A DNA stretch of 64,000 nucleotides from Anastrepha obliqua (Eukaryota; Arthropoda; Insecta; Diptera; Tephritidae), in contig NC_072897.1 of NCBI RefSeq assembly GCF_027943255.1, forward strand, positions 40,522,044 to 40,586,043, given 5' to 3'. This document shows positions 41,801 through 53,082 of the stretch, in pieces; position 1 is the stretch's first letter, and every line of letters starts with the position of its first letter. Below the pieces are notes generated by a model. It did not search any database. It saw only the letters and a list, made by a program, of their open reading frames with translations, and had not been told where the DNA came from. The position numbers and the translations under genes are program-made.

Positions 41801-43410
41801 GTTAAACAGTGATAGCTTCGCATGTCACAGCGAACGTGAAGATCCCGATACCCCAATCGACGACGACGGAATTGACGTTCCGCTACCCAACCACGACGAG
41901 GTGAGAATAGCGATAACGCGGCTAAAGAACAACAAAGCCACGGGCACCGACGGACTGCCGGCTGATCTATTCAAACAAGGCGGCGAGGAGCTGGTAAGGT
42001 GCATGCGTCAGCTTCTATACAAAATATGCTCAGATGAAAGCATGCCTGCCGATTGGGATTTAAGTGTGCTCTGCCGAATCCATAAGAAGAATGATCCAGC
42101 AATCTGTGCCAATTATCGCGGGATTAATCTTCTAAACATCGTCTATAAGGTTTTAGCGAGCGATTTGTGTGAAAGGCTGAAGCCCACCATCAACCAGCTG
42201 ATTGGACCTTATCAGTGTGGCTTTAGACCTGGAAAGTCTACCATCGACCAAATATTTACAATACGCCAAATCTTGGAAAACGAAAAGAGAATCGACACAC
42301 ACCATCTTCTCATCGATTTCAAACCTGCATTCGACAGTACGAAGAGGAGTTAGCTGTATGCCGCGATGTCTGAATTTGGTATCCCCACAAAACTAATACG
42401 GCTATGCAAGATGACGTTGCTCAACACCAGCAGCGCCGTCAGAATTGGGAAGGACCTCTCCGAGCCGTTTGATTCCAAACGAGGTTTCAGACAGGGTGAC
42501 TCGCTGTCGTGTGACTTCTTAAACCTGATGTTGGAGAGGATCGTAAGAGCCGCAGAACTTAATCGCTCGGGCACAATATTTTAGAAGAGCGTACAATTGC
42601 TGGCGTATTCCGATGATATTGACATCATCGGTCTTAACAACCGCGCTGTTAGTTCTGCCTTCTCCAAACTGGATAAGGAGGCAAAGCGAATGGGTCTGGT
42701 GGTGAACGAAGACAAAACTAAGTACCTCCTGTCTTCAAACAAACAGTCGGCGCACTCGCGTATCGGCACCCACGTCACTGTTGACAGTTATAATTTCGAG
42801 GTTGTAAAACACTTCGTTTATTTAGAACCAGCATTAACACCGATAACAATGTCAGACTTGAAATCCAACGTAGAATCTCTCTTGCCAACAAGTGCTACTT
42901 TGGACTAAGTAGGCAACTGAGCAGTAAAGTCCTCTCTCGACGAACAAAACTAACACTCTACAAGACTCTCATCATGCCCGTCCTAAGGTATGGCGCAGAA
43001 GCTTGGACGATGACAACATCCGATGAAGCGACGCTTGGAGTGTTTAAGAAAGATTCTTCGTAAGATTTTTGGACCTTTGCACGTTGGTAACGGCGAATAT
43101 CGCAGACGATGGAACGATGAGCTGTATGAGCTTTACGACGACATAGACATGGCGCAGCGAATAAAGATCCAGCGGCTACGTTGGCTGGGTCATGTCGTCC
43201 GAATGGATACAAACGCTCCGGCTTTGAAAGTATTCGATGCGGTGCCAGCTGGTGGTAGCAGAGGAAGACGAAGGCCTCCTCTGCGTTAGAAAGATCAGGT
43301 GGAGAAGGACTTGGCTTCACTTGGTGTGTCCAATTGCCGCCGGTTAGCACGAGAAAGAAACGACTTGCCCGCTTTGCTAAACTCCTCCAAAATCGTAAGC
43401 GGTTATCGCG
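41801..43410 (+). pseudogene. RTE reverse transcriptase and C-terminal domain
   Basis: ITRLKNNKATGTDGLPADLF, YRGINLLNIVYKVLASDL, YQCGFRPGKSTIDQIFTIRQ and HLLIDFKPAFDS (catalytic D; family has FKAAFDS) are open to 42353. Next frame: PTKLIRLCKM, KRGFRQGDSLSCDFLN, then LAYSDDIDIIG, where the usual YADD reads YSDD. The C-terminal region KIQRLRWLGHVVRMD, then SRGRRRPPLR-stop-KDQVEKDLASLG, is near 43150-43330. About four frame changes and an in-frame stop. Confidence 0.85.
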
Positions 43411-43439
43411 CCAATTAAGAAGAAGGCTACGTCAATAAG

Positions 43440-43990
43440 CAAAATAGTTGGATTTGGGGCTCAGAAAACCACACGTTACTGTAGAGAAGCAAATGCATCC
43501 ACAAGGAGTCACTTGGTGCAGTTTTTGGTCTGGCGGCATCATCAGGCCATTTTTTTTTTTCGAAAATGAGCGAGGAGCCGCGGTTACAGTAAATGGCGAG
43601 CGTTACCGTGACATGCTCAACGAGTTGTTTCCAAAAATTGAAGAGGATGACATGGACTACATTTGGTTTCAACAGGACGGTGCAGCTTGTCACACTGCCA
43701 AAGTTACACTCGAGCTTTTGGCTACCGTTTTTGAAAACCGAATAATCAGCCGAAATTCCGATATCAATTGGCCGCCTCGGAGCTGTGATTTAAGCCCGTT
43801 GGACTATTTTTTGTGGGAAGCCGTTAAGGACAAATGCTATGCGAACCATCCAGGGACGATTAATGCTTTAAAACACGAAATCGAAGTTGCCATTCCTGAA
43901 ATTGGAGCCCAAACAATCGAAAATGTGCTTAAAAATTAGGTTGATCGAATGGCCTACTGCATAGTAAAGGCAGTCGTGGCAGTCATTTGA
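43440..43990 (+). pseudogene. DD41D mariner transposase C-terminal half, copy 3
   Basis: GAAVTVNGERYRDMLNELF, WFQQDGAACHTAKVTLELL (second D) and INWPPRSCDLSPLDYFLW (third D) are in one open frame from 43448 to 43939, with 41 residues between these two aspartates. A single TAG replaces the W of KNWVDRM; the frame then runs to 43989. The first catalytic D and DNA-binding domain are missing, so the copy is non-autonomous. Confidence 0.88.
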
Positions 43991-44269
43991 ACGATATTAT
44001 TTTTCATTCATAAATGACAATGTTCAATCTTCAAAATAAAAAAAAAGTTTGAAAAAATATTGATTAGTTTTTTTTTTATAGCCGATTCAAAAAGCAAATT
44101 TTACATGGCCCACCCTATATAAAGGGTATATTAAAGTTTATATTCGCGTATGATCTTTCATAATATAAAAATCACCCTAAGAAATGATTTAGAATAACAT
44201 TCAAAAAAATGTGCGCATTTCTTAAATTATTCGAACTTTTTAGACATTGGTGAATGCTTTACAATGTAT

Positions 44270-45372
44270 CTTTTACTTACTACTACTTACTGCTGTCCTG
44301 ATCTCTCTATCTTTTATCTGCGGGCAACTTAAAAGTCTGTTTCATCATTCTTAGCCCGTCTGGTTCGATTAATATCCTATACGAGTAATTAATTCTCCTT
44401 TCCCCACTTCCTATTCTATTGTATTGGCACATTTCGTTTTTCTACTTTGAATGAGATCTCCGATCTAGGTGTTCTTTTTGACTCAAAGTTTTTATTTCTA
44501 AGTCTATCCACTGTACCATTGCAAAATCCTATGCTTTGCTAGCTTTCATTCGCCGTTTTAGCTCTGATTTTAGCGGATCTATACCATGAAGATTTTGAAT
44601 AGTCTCTTGTTCGATTCAAACTACAATATGTGGTCTTCATTTGGAGGCCTTATTATGATTGCCAGACTTGAGCGTATCCAAAATGTGGTTGTTCGCTTCG
44701 CCCTATGATCTCTGAATTTTATGGACCCAGTCTCATCGTTGCACGTAGGCGATGGAACAATGAGCTAGCTATATGAGCTTTACAGCGGATACAAACGCGC
44801 CGACTGAATGGATACAAAAGCTCCGGCTCTAAAAATATTCGATGCGGTACCAGCTGGTGGAAAGAAATTACTGGTGCGCTTTGTTAATCCCGGCCAAAAT
44901 ATCGTAAGCAGTTATCCCGCCAATCAAGAAGAAGAAGAAGAATTCCATCATATAATGCCAGATGTTAATTCTTATCGACTTAAAATTCTTAATTTTTCTT
45001 TCCTTCTCATTTATTTTAATAATATTAATGGAATAATTAACTGTCACCTTGTGTTAGAAGTAGCTATGCTATCAATGCTCCAATTTACATAGGGTTAAGA
45101 GAACTGAATTCATTCTCGGATCCTTTAGCCTCTGACTTATTGTCTTCTAAGTCTTAATTTTTAACGTTCTTAAATGGTTTTTACAGTTAATTTGAACCAG
45201 ATGCATTCAATGGAAGAAATACATACATACATAAATGAAAGAAATACACACATAATATACATAAAATAATAATTTTAGTCTTCCATTAATTACCTTAGTT
45301 TAAGCACAGAATTGTGAATAGTCTGTAACTGAATAATTGTTATATAAGGCTTAAATAAATAAGTAAATAAAT
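44270..45372 (+). pseudogene. CR1-like RT C-terminus and 3' end
   Basis: EISDLGVLFDSKFLF, then SLVRFKLQYVVFIWRPYYDC, IQNVVVRFAL and (after an RTE insertion) YNARC, NIPIYIGLRELNSFSD: the RT thumb and C-terminus of a CR1-like element. Its 3' end is a degenerate TAAATAAATAAGTAAATAAA tail near 45355-45372. Same strand and family as 31450-33305; it may be the 3' part of the same copy, separated by nested insertions. Confidence 0.65.
44735..44942 (+). mobile_element. RTE 3'-end fragment in the CR1-like relic
   Basis: RRWNNEL and MDTKAPALKIFDAVPAGG match 43110-43250 of the RTE; it ends CAAGAAGAAGAAGAAGAA. The CR1 frame stops at GTCTCATC before it and resumes at ATCATATAATGCC after it. Confidence 0.8.
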
Positions 45373-45833
45373 GTTTATTTGCTGGAGTTCATAATGCAAA
45401 TATAGGTATGTGTCGTTGAATGTACATTTAAGTTTTTTTTTAAATGTTACTTAAATAGAAAATGTCACACATCTTCTGTGTATAATTATGATAATCTTTA
45501 TTTGACTCATTTAAGATACGTCTTAATATATATACATAAAAGATACACATCCTTTTGCTCACCACATACCGCCCGTTTTAAAATTAGGTGAGTGCAGTCT
45601 CTGTGTGAATTGTCGTACATACAAGGCATTTGCACATTCAACACAAGTCAACAAATCATTTAAAACTCCGCTGTTAAATCGATTGAATAAATTAAACTTG
45701 CTCAGTACATGTATTTCAGTGCTTTTTTATTTCAATTGATTACGTTTTACAGATTTTCTTTTAATTTTCTATTTCATTTAAACCAATTTTCTGCAATTGC
45801 CCAACCACCTTCGGTGAGGTGATTTACCCATAC
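45373..45833. other. no recognisable gene
   Basis: AT-rich; nothing convincing on either strand. Confidence 0.5.
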
Positions 45834-46333
45834 AAATTTTTCCTCCTCGCATACTTCTCCCTCCCTATTGTTGGGATAGCAGATGAATCATTTTAGGTTC
45901 ATTAAGCCGTCGGAGCATCATTAGTACAGTATATTATATTGTACTGTAATTGAAACAACTAGAATAAATAAGTCATTACGCTGACGACGACCCTGAAATT
46001 CTTCCGGAAAAATCTAGTTGAATGGGTAAAAAGACGAGTCCTCATTTAGGCGAAGACAAATGCCCATGAAAGGAAGATTACAAAAATTTTTCCTCCTCGC
46101 ATACTTCTCCCTCCCTATTGTTGGGATAGCAGATGAATCATTTTAGGTTCATTAAGCCGTCGGAGCATCATTAGTACAGTATATTATATTGTACTGTAAT
46201 TGAAACAACTAGAATAAATAAGTCATTACGCTGACGACGACCCTGAAATTCTTCCGGAAAAATCTAGTTGAATGGGTAAAAAGACGAGTCCTCATTTAGG
46301 CGAAGACAAATGCCCATGAAAGGAAGATTACAA
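45834..46333 (+). repeat. perfect 250-bp tandem duplication
   Basis: 45834-46083 is followed immediately by 46084-46333; by eye the two are identical throughout. The unit contains a GTACAGTATATTATATTGTAC palindrome-like segment and no ORF. Either very recent or an assembly effect. Confidence 0.95.
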
Positions 46334-47204
46334 TAATTGTAACTTTGAATAAAATCTAAATCTTCCACTCTTTTCATATGTTACAACAAAGAGCCGTCGC
46401 TTTGAAACTTTGTTCAGTACAATGCACAAAACTAAACAATTACAGAAAATGATATGAAAAAGACTGAGATTATAAACTTTTACAATACCACGAAATGCGG
46501 TGTTGGTATAGTGGATGAGAGTCAAGAAAATAGTGAACCAATGACCTGTTGCATTTTGTTTCGCTTGAATACATACAGGTATGTTGTGTTTATTGAGTTG
46601 CAGCCATTTTGGAAATAAACAAAAAAAAACTTGTCACGTATATTTTGATGGAACTTGGCAGCTTCTTTGTGTCCCCGCGTGTTATCAACAGAAACGATCA
46701 CCAGCAAAAGAAAGTACTTTGTCGAATGTAAATTAACTCCATGGCCTTGGTGATGAGCAACTGCGTCAGCAAATAATTATTTGATGAATTTTTAACCATT
46801 GAAGAAACTAGAACGATGCCCACAATGAATCTGCCACAACAAGGCGAATTCATTATATGTCGTGGCACCAGGCCAACAACCACATTATAACGTCACGTCA
46901 AAGTAGAAAACAAAGAAGTGATTTATTTGTAAAGACAAAATAGCGAAAGGAATCAATTTAATTGTCGTTCTAAAATTATTTTAAAATGTTCATAATAAAT
47001 TTATAAATATCCACATACGCAGTTATCAAGAATCTGATTAAATGAAGCTGTGAATTTGTGATTTGTGGAACATACTTAGTCTTGTCATAAATTCTGCGAC
47101 AAATCTTACAATGCATACGGCGAGAACGAATTCGCTGAAAAAAAATCCCTTATTTTTCCTTTTGTTACTCATAAATAATACTCCGTTTTGTGCCAAATTT
47201 CGAT
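46334..47204. other. unassigned, short minus-strand ORFs only
   Basis: Three consecutive minus-strand ORFs of 61-65 codons overlap end to start (46328-46883), but none resembles a known family and they have no shared codon signature. Treated as non-coding. Confidence 0.4.
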
Positions 47205-47770
47205 TGTTAACAATTGAGTTGGGAGCTAAGGAAAATCGTATTGCAGTACTGCATTATATGTATGGTAAAAGTGCAAGTAAGATTTAGGAATTGTTGAAAA
47301 AACTTAATATTTCGAGAATGTTTTTTTACCGTTTATCGTTTTTCCCAAACGTCTGAACGGAAAGACACAAAAAGAAGTGGTCGTCCTCGCGTGGTTCGAG
47401 GAAGAATTCGCAGAAATCCTCTTAGAAAGAAGAAAATCATGTCCAGAGAAATCAATGAATAGACCAGATCCATGTCAAGACTAATTAGGGATGATCTACA
47501 CATAAAAGTCTTCAGTCACTCAAGTTTTGACAACGCGCTTGAAGAAAATTAGACTCGACAATTGTAAACAGCTCCTTCGGTGTCACACGGCCAACGGTCA
47601 TGAAAATATTCTTTTCACAGATGCGAAAATTTTCACTGTTGAAGATAAGCAAAATCACAAAATCTCTGCTAAACCTTCTAAAGATCCCAAAAAATGATTT
47701 TCCAAGGGTTCAGCATGGCCATCATCCGTAATGGAGACGTTACATCTCGTCTGCGAAAGAGGGGTTAAAT
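47205..47770 (+). pseudogene. maT-like Tc1/mariner transposase relic
   Basis: ELGAKENRIAVLHYMYGKSA (HTH), TKRSGRPRVVRGR (linker), RIRRNPLRKKKIMSREINE, TRSMSRLIRDDLHIKVF, then in other frames NGHENILFTDAKIF (first catalytic D; family has LFTDEK) and a region near PRVQHGHHPSSVMVW. It stops before the second D region. Many frameshifts. maT assignment rests on the RxxLRKQKIMSREM-type block. Confidence 0.7.
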
Positions 47771-48042
47771 GAAACACTCAATACAGTATCATACAGAGGA
47801 CAAGACGGTAGTGAATTAAGATAACACTACTGCAAGCTTTCCGATCCCTTCTTTACTTTGGACCATCTATAAACATAGTGGGATTAGTTGAGACTATCGA
47901 CGGTGATAAGCCTTCATACGCCTACAGGAGAGGAACCTGGACACAGGTACCTGTTGTGTCTTCGGACCTAAACGCGGCTCTACCCAGAAGTTTTACTTTT
48001 GTAGTCCCAGGGTAGAACTAGCCGAGGTGGAAGATTGTTATA
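47771..48042. other. unassigned flank of element B
   Basis: GC-richer than its surroundings; no match recognised. Its last 7 bases before B, GTATTAG (48043-48049), are duplicated after B. Confidence 0.4.
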
Positions 48043-48413
48043 GTATTAGCAGAGAATGTTAATGCAATGAGAAGGAGCAAATGTTAAATGAGCTTTTTTC
48101 GAGTTCTAATTTATAGATTCATAATAAGGTCATTTCAAATTCAACTATCTTCACGAGTGGGGAATTGCAGATATTTACCACGCGAGTGACGCGAGTGGAG
48201 GGTTTCTATATTTACTTACCACGCTAGGACAAGAATTCAGATATTTTCTGCGTTTACCAAACTACTGAGGAAGTTCATAAGATTTTTCGGCACACTACTA
48301 AGGAAATCGAAGCGAATAAATTCGCGATTAAGAAGGCCGCGCGACAGTTAGTTTGTGGTGCAGAACCTAAAGTCGACGGAATTATTCGTTTTGTTTTTTG
48401 GCACGTATATAAT

Positions 48414-48444
48414 TCAGGTTCAAGTCCTGAAGACATTTTTTTTT
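48414..48444 (+). promoter_or_regulatory. tRNA T-arm-like B-box module with T9 run
   Basis: B box GGTTCAAGTCC at 48417-48427. It can form a full T-arm: stem TCAGG/CCTGA (5 of 5 pairs) around the loop TTCAAGT. A T9 run at 48436-48444 follows six bases later and would stop Pol III. An A-box candidate (TTAGTTTGTGGTG, about 48348) is weak. Present inverted at 18402-18412 and 61333-61343. Confidence 0.5.
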
Positions 48445-48834
48445 CTTACACATTTTTTTTTTACAATTCAAACCAGGAAAGTTTGGTAAAATTTTTGAGT
48501 TAATTTCTTTAAAATACTGTTTTTTTTTTTTGTATTTTATAAATGGAAATTTCTTTTCGGTATAAAATAGTTCATACTGGATATGACCTGACTTTTATAT
48601 AAATCAATCAAAACAGAAAATATGTACATATATCTATAATCTATTTCATCAAATCCAAATTATATTGATGAGAAAATATCATTCTAATATCCGTCCAGAA
48701 AGCCAAACGCGCATACACACATGCATATTCATATAATTACGCATACAAACTTTCAACTAACGCAGAATATGTGCATATAAAACTGCGAATCGAATAAATG
48801 AGTGATTTAGAAAAGATCATTAATAATTGTAGAT

Positions 48835-48917
48835 TAGCGCAATCGTGAAATACGTGTTGTGTATGGAGTACATCGCCTCATATTTGACTCAGGTTCAAAT
48901 CCTGTGCACAGTTTTTT
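48835..48917 (+). promoter_or_regulatory. tRNA-like Pol III promoter module with terminator
   Basis: A box TAGCGCAATCGT (48835-48846, 11 of 12 to consensus), B box GGTTCAAATCC (48892-48902, all positions), T6 run at 48912-48917. The A box is unchanged in all four family copies that retain the region (A1, A2, B, C), while flanks vary. Confidence 0.55.
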
Positions 48918-49315
48918 GTTCGATATTTTTATTTAATTTTTTATATTTGGTTTAATTGAAATTGATTTAAAATAGTGTATTCAGGTTTTTCTAATACCTT
49001 TTTTTTATAAATTTATTTTCTATATAACACTATTAATACTTCATTTGAATTAATTTATATGTAAAACAGCCATAAAGTCAGTCATATGAATATGCATTCC
49101 TATATTTAATCTCTTCAGTCAAATCTGAACTACTTACATACACATATTGATGAGAAAATATTCTAATATCCATGGATGCATCCAGAAAGCCAAACGCGCA
49201 TACACGCATATGTATATAAATATATGCAAACCTTCAACGAACGCAAAATATATGCATATAAAAAACAACAACTGCGACCGTCTTCTTGTCCGTCAGTGAA
49301 AAGATGGGATGTGTA

Positions 49316-49709
49316 TACCCTATGAGCAAAAAGAACCGGGAAGGTGATGTTGACTGTTTCCTTCGATTGCCAAGGCATAGTCCACCATGAGTACCTTCCA
49401 TCGGGCCAGACAGTCAATAGAGAATATTATTTATCCGTTTTGAAACCTTAGAGAGATGCTGTGTGTTGCAAACCGCCGGAAATGTGAGCAAACAATTCTC
49501 AGATTTTGCATGGTGATAAAGCGCCATCGCACTGATCAAAGAGAATACAAATCGGCCTGCCGGGAGTGTTTGGAGGAGTGGGTTAAACGTTGGCACATGT
49601 GTGTTCCTTCAGACGGGTCATATTTTGAAGGAGATAATATAAATTTTCCTTAAATTTAACTCTGTTTTGTTTAATTTAAACATTCCCGGTACTTTCTGAT
49701 CATAAGGTA
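49316..49709 (+). mobile_element. mariner MITE embedded in B
   Basis: Ends TACCCTATGAGCAAAAAGAA and (inverted) TACCTTATGATCAGAAAGTA. Plus-strand frame 49456-49653 gives CLEEWVKRWHMCVPSDGSYF and EGDNINFP, the C-terminus of a mariner transposase; the rest of the protein is absent. Confidence 0.82.
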
Positions 49710-50960
49710 CATATATGCGGCTTTGCGGACAGCAATGTGTGATTCGCTGGAAGTCGCATTAACTCGCGACTGTCGCACAGTTAGAAGACATATTTACATA
49801 CATATAAGGGTGCATACATACATACGGAGCCGCGGCCACTCGACATGACAAAAATTTAAGATTTATCAAATATTGGCAAATAATTCCACGCGAAATATTC
49901 CAATATTGACTATTTTCGAATGGTCGCGAAAATTGGCATATGGGCGGCTCGTTTTATGAATGAAATTGAAATATGAGCTCTAACTTATGAATGAACTTTT
50001 TGTTTTGTTCTAAATTGTTCAGCGCCGTCGCTGATAGAATCATGGCCGCTGCGACTGCGTCTACGAATGTATTTAGTTTTTGTAGTCGCTAGGCTTAGAT
50101 TTTAGCTTTGGGCGACATGCGCATGTGAGGTATGTGTTTTTGTTGTGTTCTAGAACATTTTAGAATGTGCGGTGGCAAAGCGGCCATGGCGTTGCGCTTG
50201 CTGTTGCTTTTGCGTCTATCAAAGTACATATCGTGTTTTTGTAAGTACAATATTAGGAATATCGACTGGTGAAAGACAAAAGTACACGGAAGCAAGAAGG
50301 GAGCGCTGTGCTCGCGCATATACATATGCATGAATGTATGAACGTGCATGGATGTAGTAACATATGAATACAATTATTTTGTAGGAAGTTTAGAAGGCAA
50401 GTAGGTATATATGTATGTATGTATATATGCTAGGACATAAAGTCGGTATATATACATACATAGAGCAGAATTGTTTTTGCACTTGTTAGGAAGAAACTCG
50501 TTCACTAGTGCGTATGTGTATTTGTCTTGTAAGAATGTGATGTGCTGTGACTTGTGTACATACATAAGTCAAGGTTATTTGGGCATACATGCATATGTAC
50601 ATATTTATGAAAGGAAGATGATGTTCTTGCGCTTGTGCATTATTGTTTTTCATATACAAATGTACATACCTACATATGTATGTAAATGCTGTCGAATACA
50701 TAAACTATAAATTGACATACAATATAAAATAAGTGTTGATTTATCTTAAACCGTTTTTTTTTTCTTAATGCAAATACCTCCTATTGTCATGTACATACAT
50801 ATTATGTATGTATATTGTCATATACCATCATTTATGTACATATAGAGTATACGTTCATTTATGAATGTATGTAATGAAAAACTTCATGAATTACTTTCAG
50901 AACTTTATTAAAATTAATTCGCGTCGCGCGCATGCACAAAACCTTGGTTCACAACGCACT

Positions 50961-51690
50961 GCGTATTTATCCTCCCCATGTGACTCGGCATCAATTCTCG
51001 GCGCCAATTTTTTTTTTTTTTTAAATGTGTTTTTTTTAATGTAATCGTAAAAATTTTTTAATAAATTTTATGTATCCGCTTATCATTTCAAAAGTAACAA
51101 AATGGTAAAAAAATAAGCAGTCGAAGAAATAAATGCACCGCCTATTTTTCCTCGCCACATGCTAGACTCGATTTCAATTCCCAGTGCAAACCTTTTTTTA
51201 TTAATTTTTTTTTTTTAAATTCGTTTTTTTTTATGTAATTAAAAAAAATTATGTAATAAATTTTACGTATTCGCTTATTATTTCAAAAAATACGAAAATA
51301 GTAAAAATTTAATTAGTTTAATGTATTTATCCTCCCCACGTGACTCGCCATCAATTCTCGGTGCAAATTTTTTTTTTCGTTTTTAAATTTTTTTTTTTAA
51401 TGTAATCGTAAAAAAATTTTTAATAAATTTTATGTATCCGCTTATCATTTCAAAAGTAACAAAATGGTAAAAAAGTAAACAGTCAAAGAAATAAACGCAC
51501 CGCCTATTTTTCCTCGCCACATGTTAGACTCGAGTTCAATTCCCGGCGCAAACTTTTTCTTATACATTTTTTTTTAAATCGTTTTTTTTTTAATGTAATT
51601 GAAAAAAAAATTATGTAATAAATTTTACGTATTCGCTTATTATTTCAAAAATACGAAAATAGTAAAAATTTAATTGGTTTAATGTCGAGG
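50961..51690 (+). repeat. dimeric tRNA-like array (A-B-A-B, ~362 bp period)
   Basis: Four related units start near 50961, 51135, 51323 and 51497 (spacings 174, 188, 174). Type A units contain CTCCCCA(T/C)GTGACTCG and CAATTCTCGG; type B units contain CCTCGCCACATG(T/C)TAGACTCG and TTCAATTCCC. Each is followed by long T-runs and the shared segment ATAAATTTTA(T/C)GTAT(C/T)CGCTTAT. The B-type core AGTTCAATTCC matches the B box at 10 of 11. Copies C and D carry a single A-B dimer. Confidence 0.75.
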
Positions 51691-52470
51691 TGAGAAATGT
51701 GTTGTGTGTTGAGGTGAAAGATGTGTGGTGTTTCTAATTTTTGTGTGGGCAAAACTCAGTGAGGTGTCTATAAACTCGGTGTGCTAAATGACCTTATTAC
51801 AAATCTTTCAGATCTCAATTGTACTAAAAAAAGCTCACAGTAACATTTGCACCTTCTCATTGCATTAACATTCTCTGGTATTAGTGGGAGCGTGCCCCAC
51901 ATACCATTGGTTTGACGGCACCTTTGAGATGTCTCTGACATTTTGATTTCAACCTCCTTTCAAAAAAAAAAAGGGGGTTAGGATGTCTTAGAAGGCGTGG
52001 TGAAGTAGTTGAGCCAGAGAATGTTAATGCAATGAGAAGGTGCAAATGTTACTGTGAGCTTTTTTTAGTACAATTGAGATTTGAAAGATTTGTAATAAGG
52101 TCATTTAGCACACCGAGTTTATAGACACCTCACTGACTTTTGCCCACACAAAAATTAGAAACACCACACATCTTTCACCTCAACAACACATTTCTCACCT
52201 CGACATTAAACCATTTAAATTTTTACTATTTTTTGTATTTTTGAAATAATAAGCGAATACGTAAAATTTATTACATAATTTTTTTTTTTCAATTACATTA
52301 CAAAAAAAAAAAAAAAAACGATTTAAAAAAAAAAAAAAAAAATAAATAAATTTATAAACAAAAGTTTGCGGCGGGAATTGAACTCGAGTCTAACATGTGG
52401 CGAGGAAAATTAGGCGGTGCGTTTATTTCTTCGACTGCTTATTTTTTTACCATTTTGTTACTTTTGAAAT

Positions 52471-53082
52471 GGCTGGCGAAAATCCTCCACTGAACCCTCC
52501 CCGAGGGTGCCAGCTGGTAATAAGTACCACAGCTTTCCTATTTACAGGAGGTACTTAGCTAAGTTAAGAGTACTATGGGTTGGGTTCGATACTCCTCAAT
52601 AGTACAGCACTACCCAAAGTACTTTTAACGTGGTCGGGGGTGAAGGGCTGGATTAAGGTGTGATGCGACCCGTGCCGAGAATCTGTCAGGCTTGGGGCCC
52701 TTCTAACAAATAACCAAGTCTCGAACGGAGCTTACGGATACCTGGCGCCCTCCGTAATAACAAGCCTTACCCGTGTAGTTCGGAGCTATGCACGGGCGGA
52801 CATCCTTTCTCCGACACTCGTGGGTCCAAATATGCAAGCAGACTATTTAAAATAAACAAGAAAAAGGAGATCGGTCCTCCTTCGAAAAGACCGACAGGAA
52901 CAAACAGTTCCGCAATAAGAGCAACGGTCGCATCGAGCTCAAAGAGAAATCCATCCATCGGCCAATTAAGTCGATCAAAACACACAGCGACAGCCTCAGC
53001 GAAAGCGAGGCCAGCTGCCACACAACCAGAGCTGGACACAGGTCCAAGCACAAGTAGGGGTGCACTAGCCCGGCAGTCAACT
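52471..53082 (+). promoter_or_regulatory. LOA element 5' UTR
   Basis: 612 bases from the 5' terminus (GGCTGGCGAAAATCC) to the ORF1 start. As a full-length insertion it should carry the element's internal promoter, but no specific motif was recognised. The region just before the ATG (52850-53080) could also be read as an upstream extension of ORF1. Confidence 0.5.

Larger units (their letters stand above)
40638..43425 (+). mobile_element. RTE-clade non-LTR element, nearly full length
   Basis: Inserted in DD41D copy 3 with flanking GCCACGTCA (40629-40637) and GCTACGTCA (43426-43434), a 9-bp duplication with one mismatch. It starts GGGGAGGATGG and ends CGCCAATTAAGAAGAAG. About 2.8 kb: 5' leader, endonuclease, RT and C-terminal domain in one original ORF, now broken by frameshifts. 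The proteins are of the kind annotated in insects as craniofacial development protein 2-like. Confidence 0.85.
40504..44117 (+). mobile_element. DD41D mariner copy 3, split by an RTE
   Basis: Left end TA-CAGGGTGAGCCATATAGCG at 40504; right end TACATGGCCCACCCTA ending at 44117, followed by TA. Without the RTE (40638-43425) it is about 830 bp and collinear with copy 2 at 21220-22103, including the TTCTTCTTCTTTTCT stretch and the same missing N-terminal half. Confidence 0.9.
48050..51877 (+). mobile_element. CAGAGAATG-family element B, full length
   Basis: 3,828 bp bounded by CAGAGAATGTTAATGCAATG at 48050 and its inverse at 51877, with the exact 7-bp duplication GTATTAG on both sides (48043-48049, 51878-51884). 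The inverted repeats agree for the first 26 bases and then imperfectly to about 54. Contents in order: B-box module with T-run (48414-48444), A/B-box module (48835-48917), mariner MITE (49316-49709), a spacer shared with A1, A2 and C, and a four-unit array (50961-51690). No transposase. The 7-bp duplication and CAGAGAA tip recall 1360/Hoppel-like P-superfamily elements, but that is inference. Confidence 0.88.

Noticed and set aside
46328..46883. Three overlapping minus-strand ORFs as a spliced host gene
   Set aside because: No family resemblance, no convincing splice sites between them and no codon bias distinguishable from the AT-rich background.
48835..48917. A genuine tRNA gene
   Set aside because: A and B boxes fit, but the 7-base acceptor arms do not pair, A-B spacing is too long and no proper anticodon arm is visible. 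Kept as a tRNA-like promoter only.
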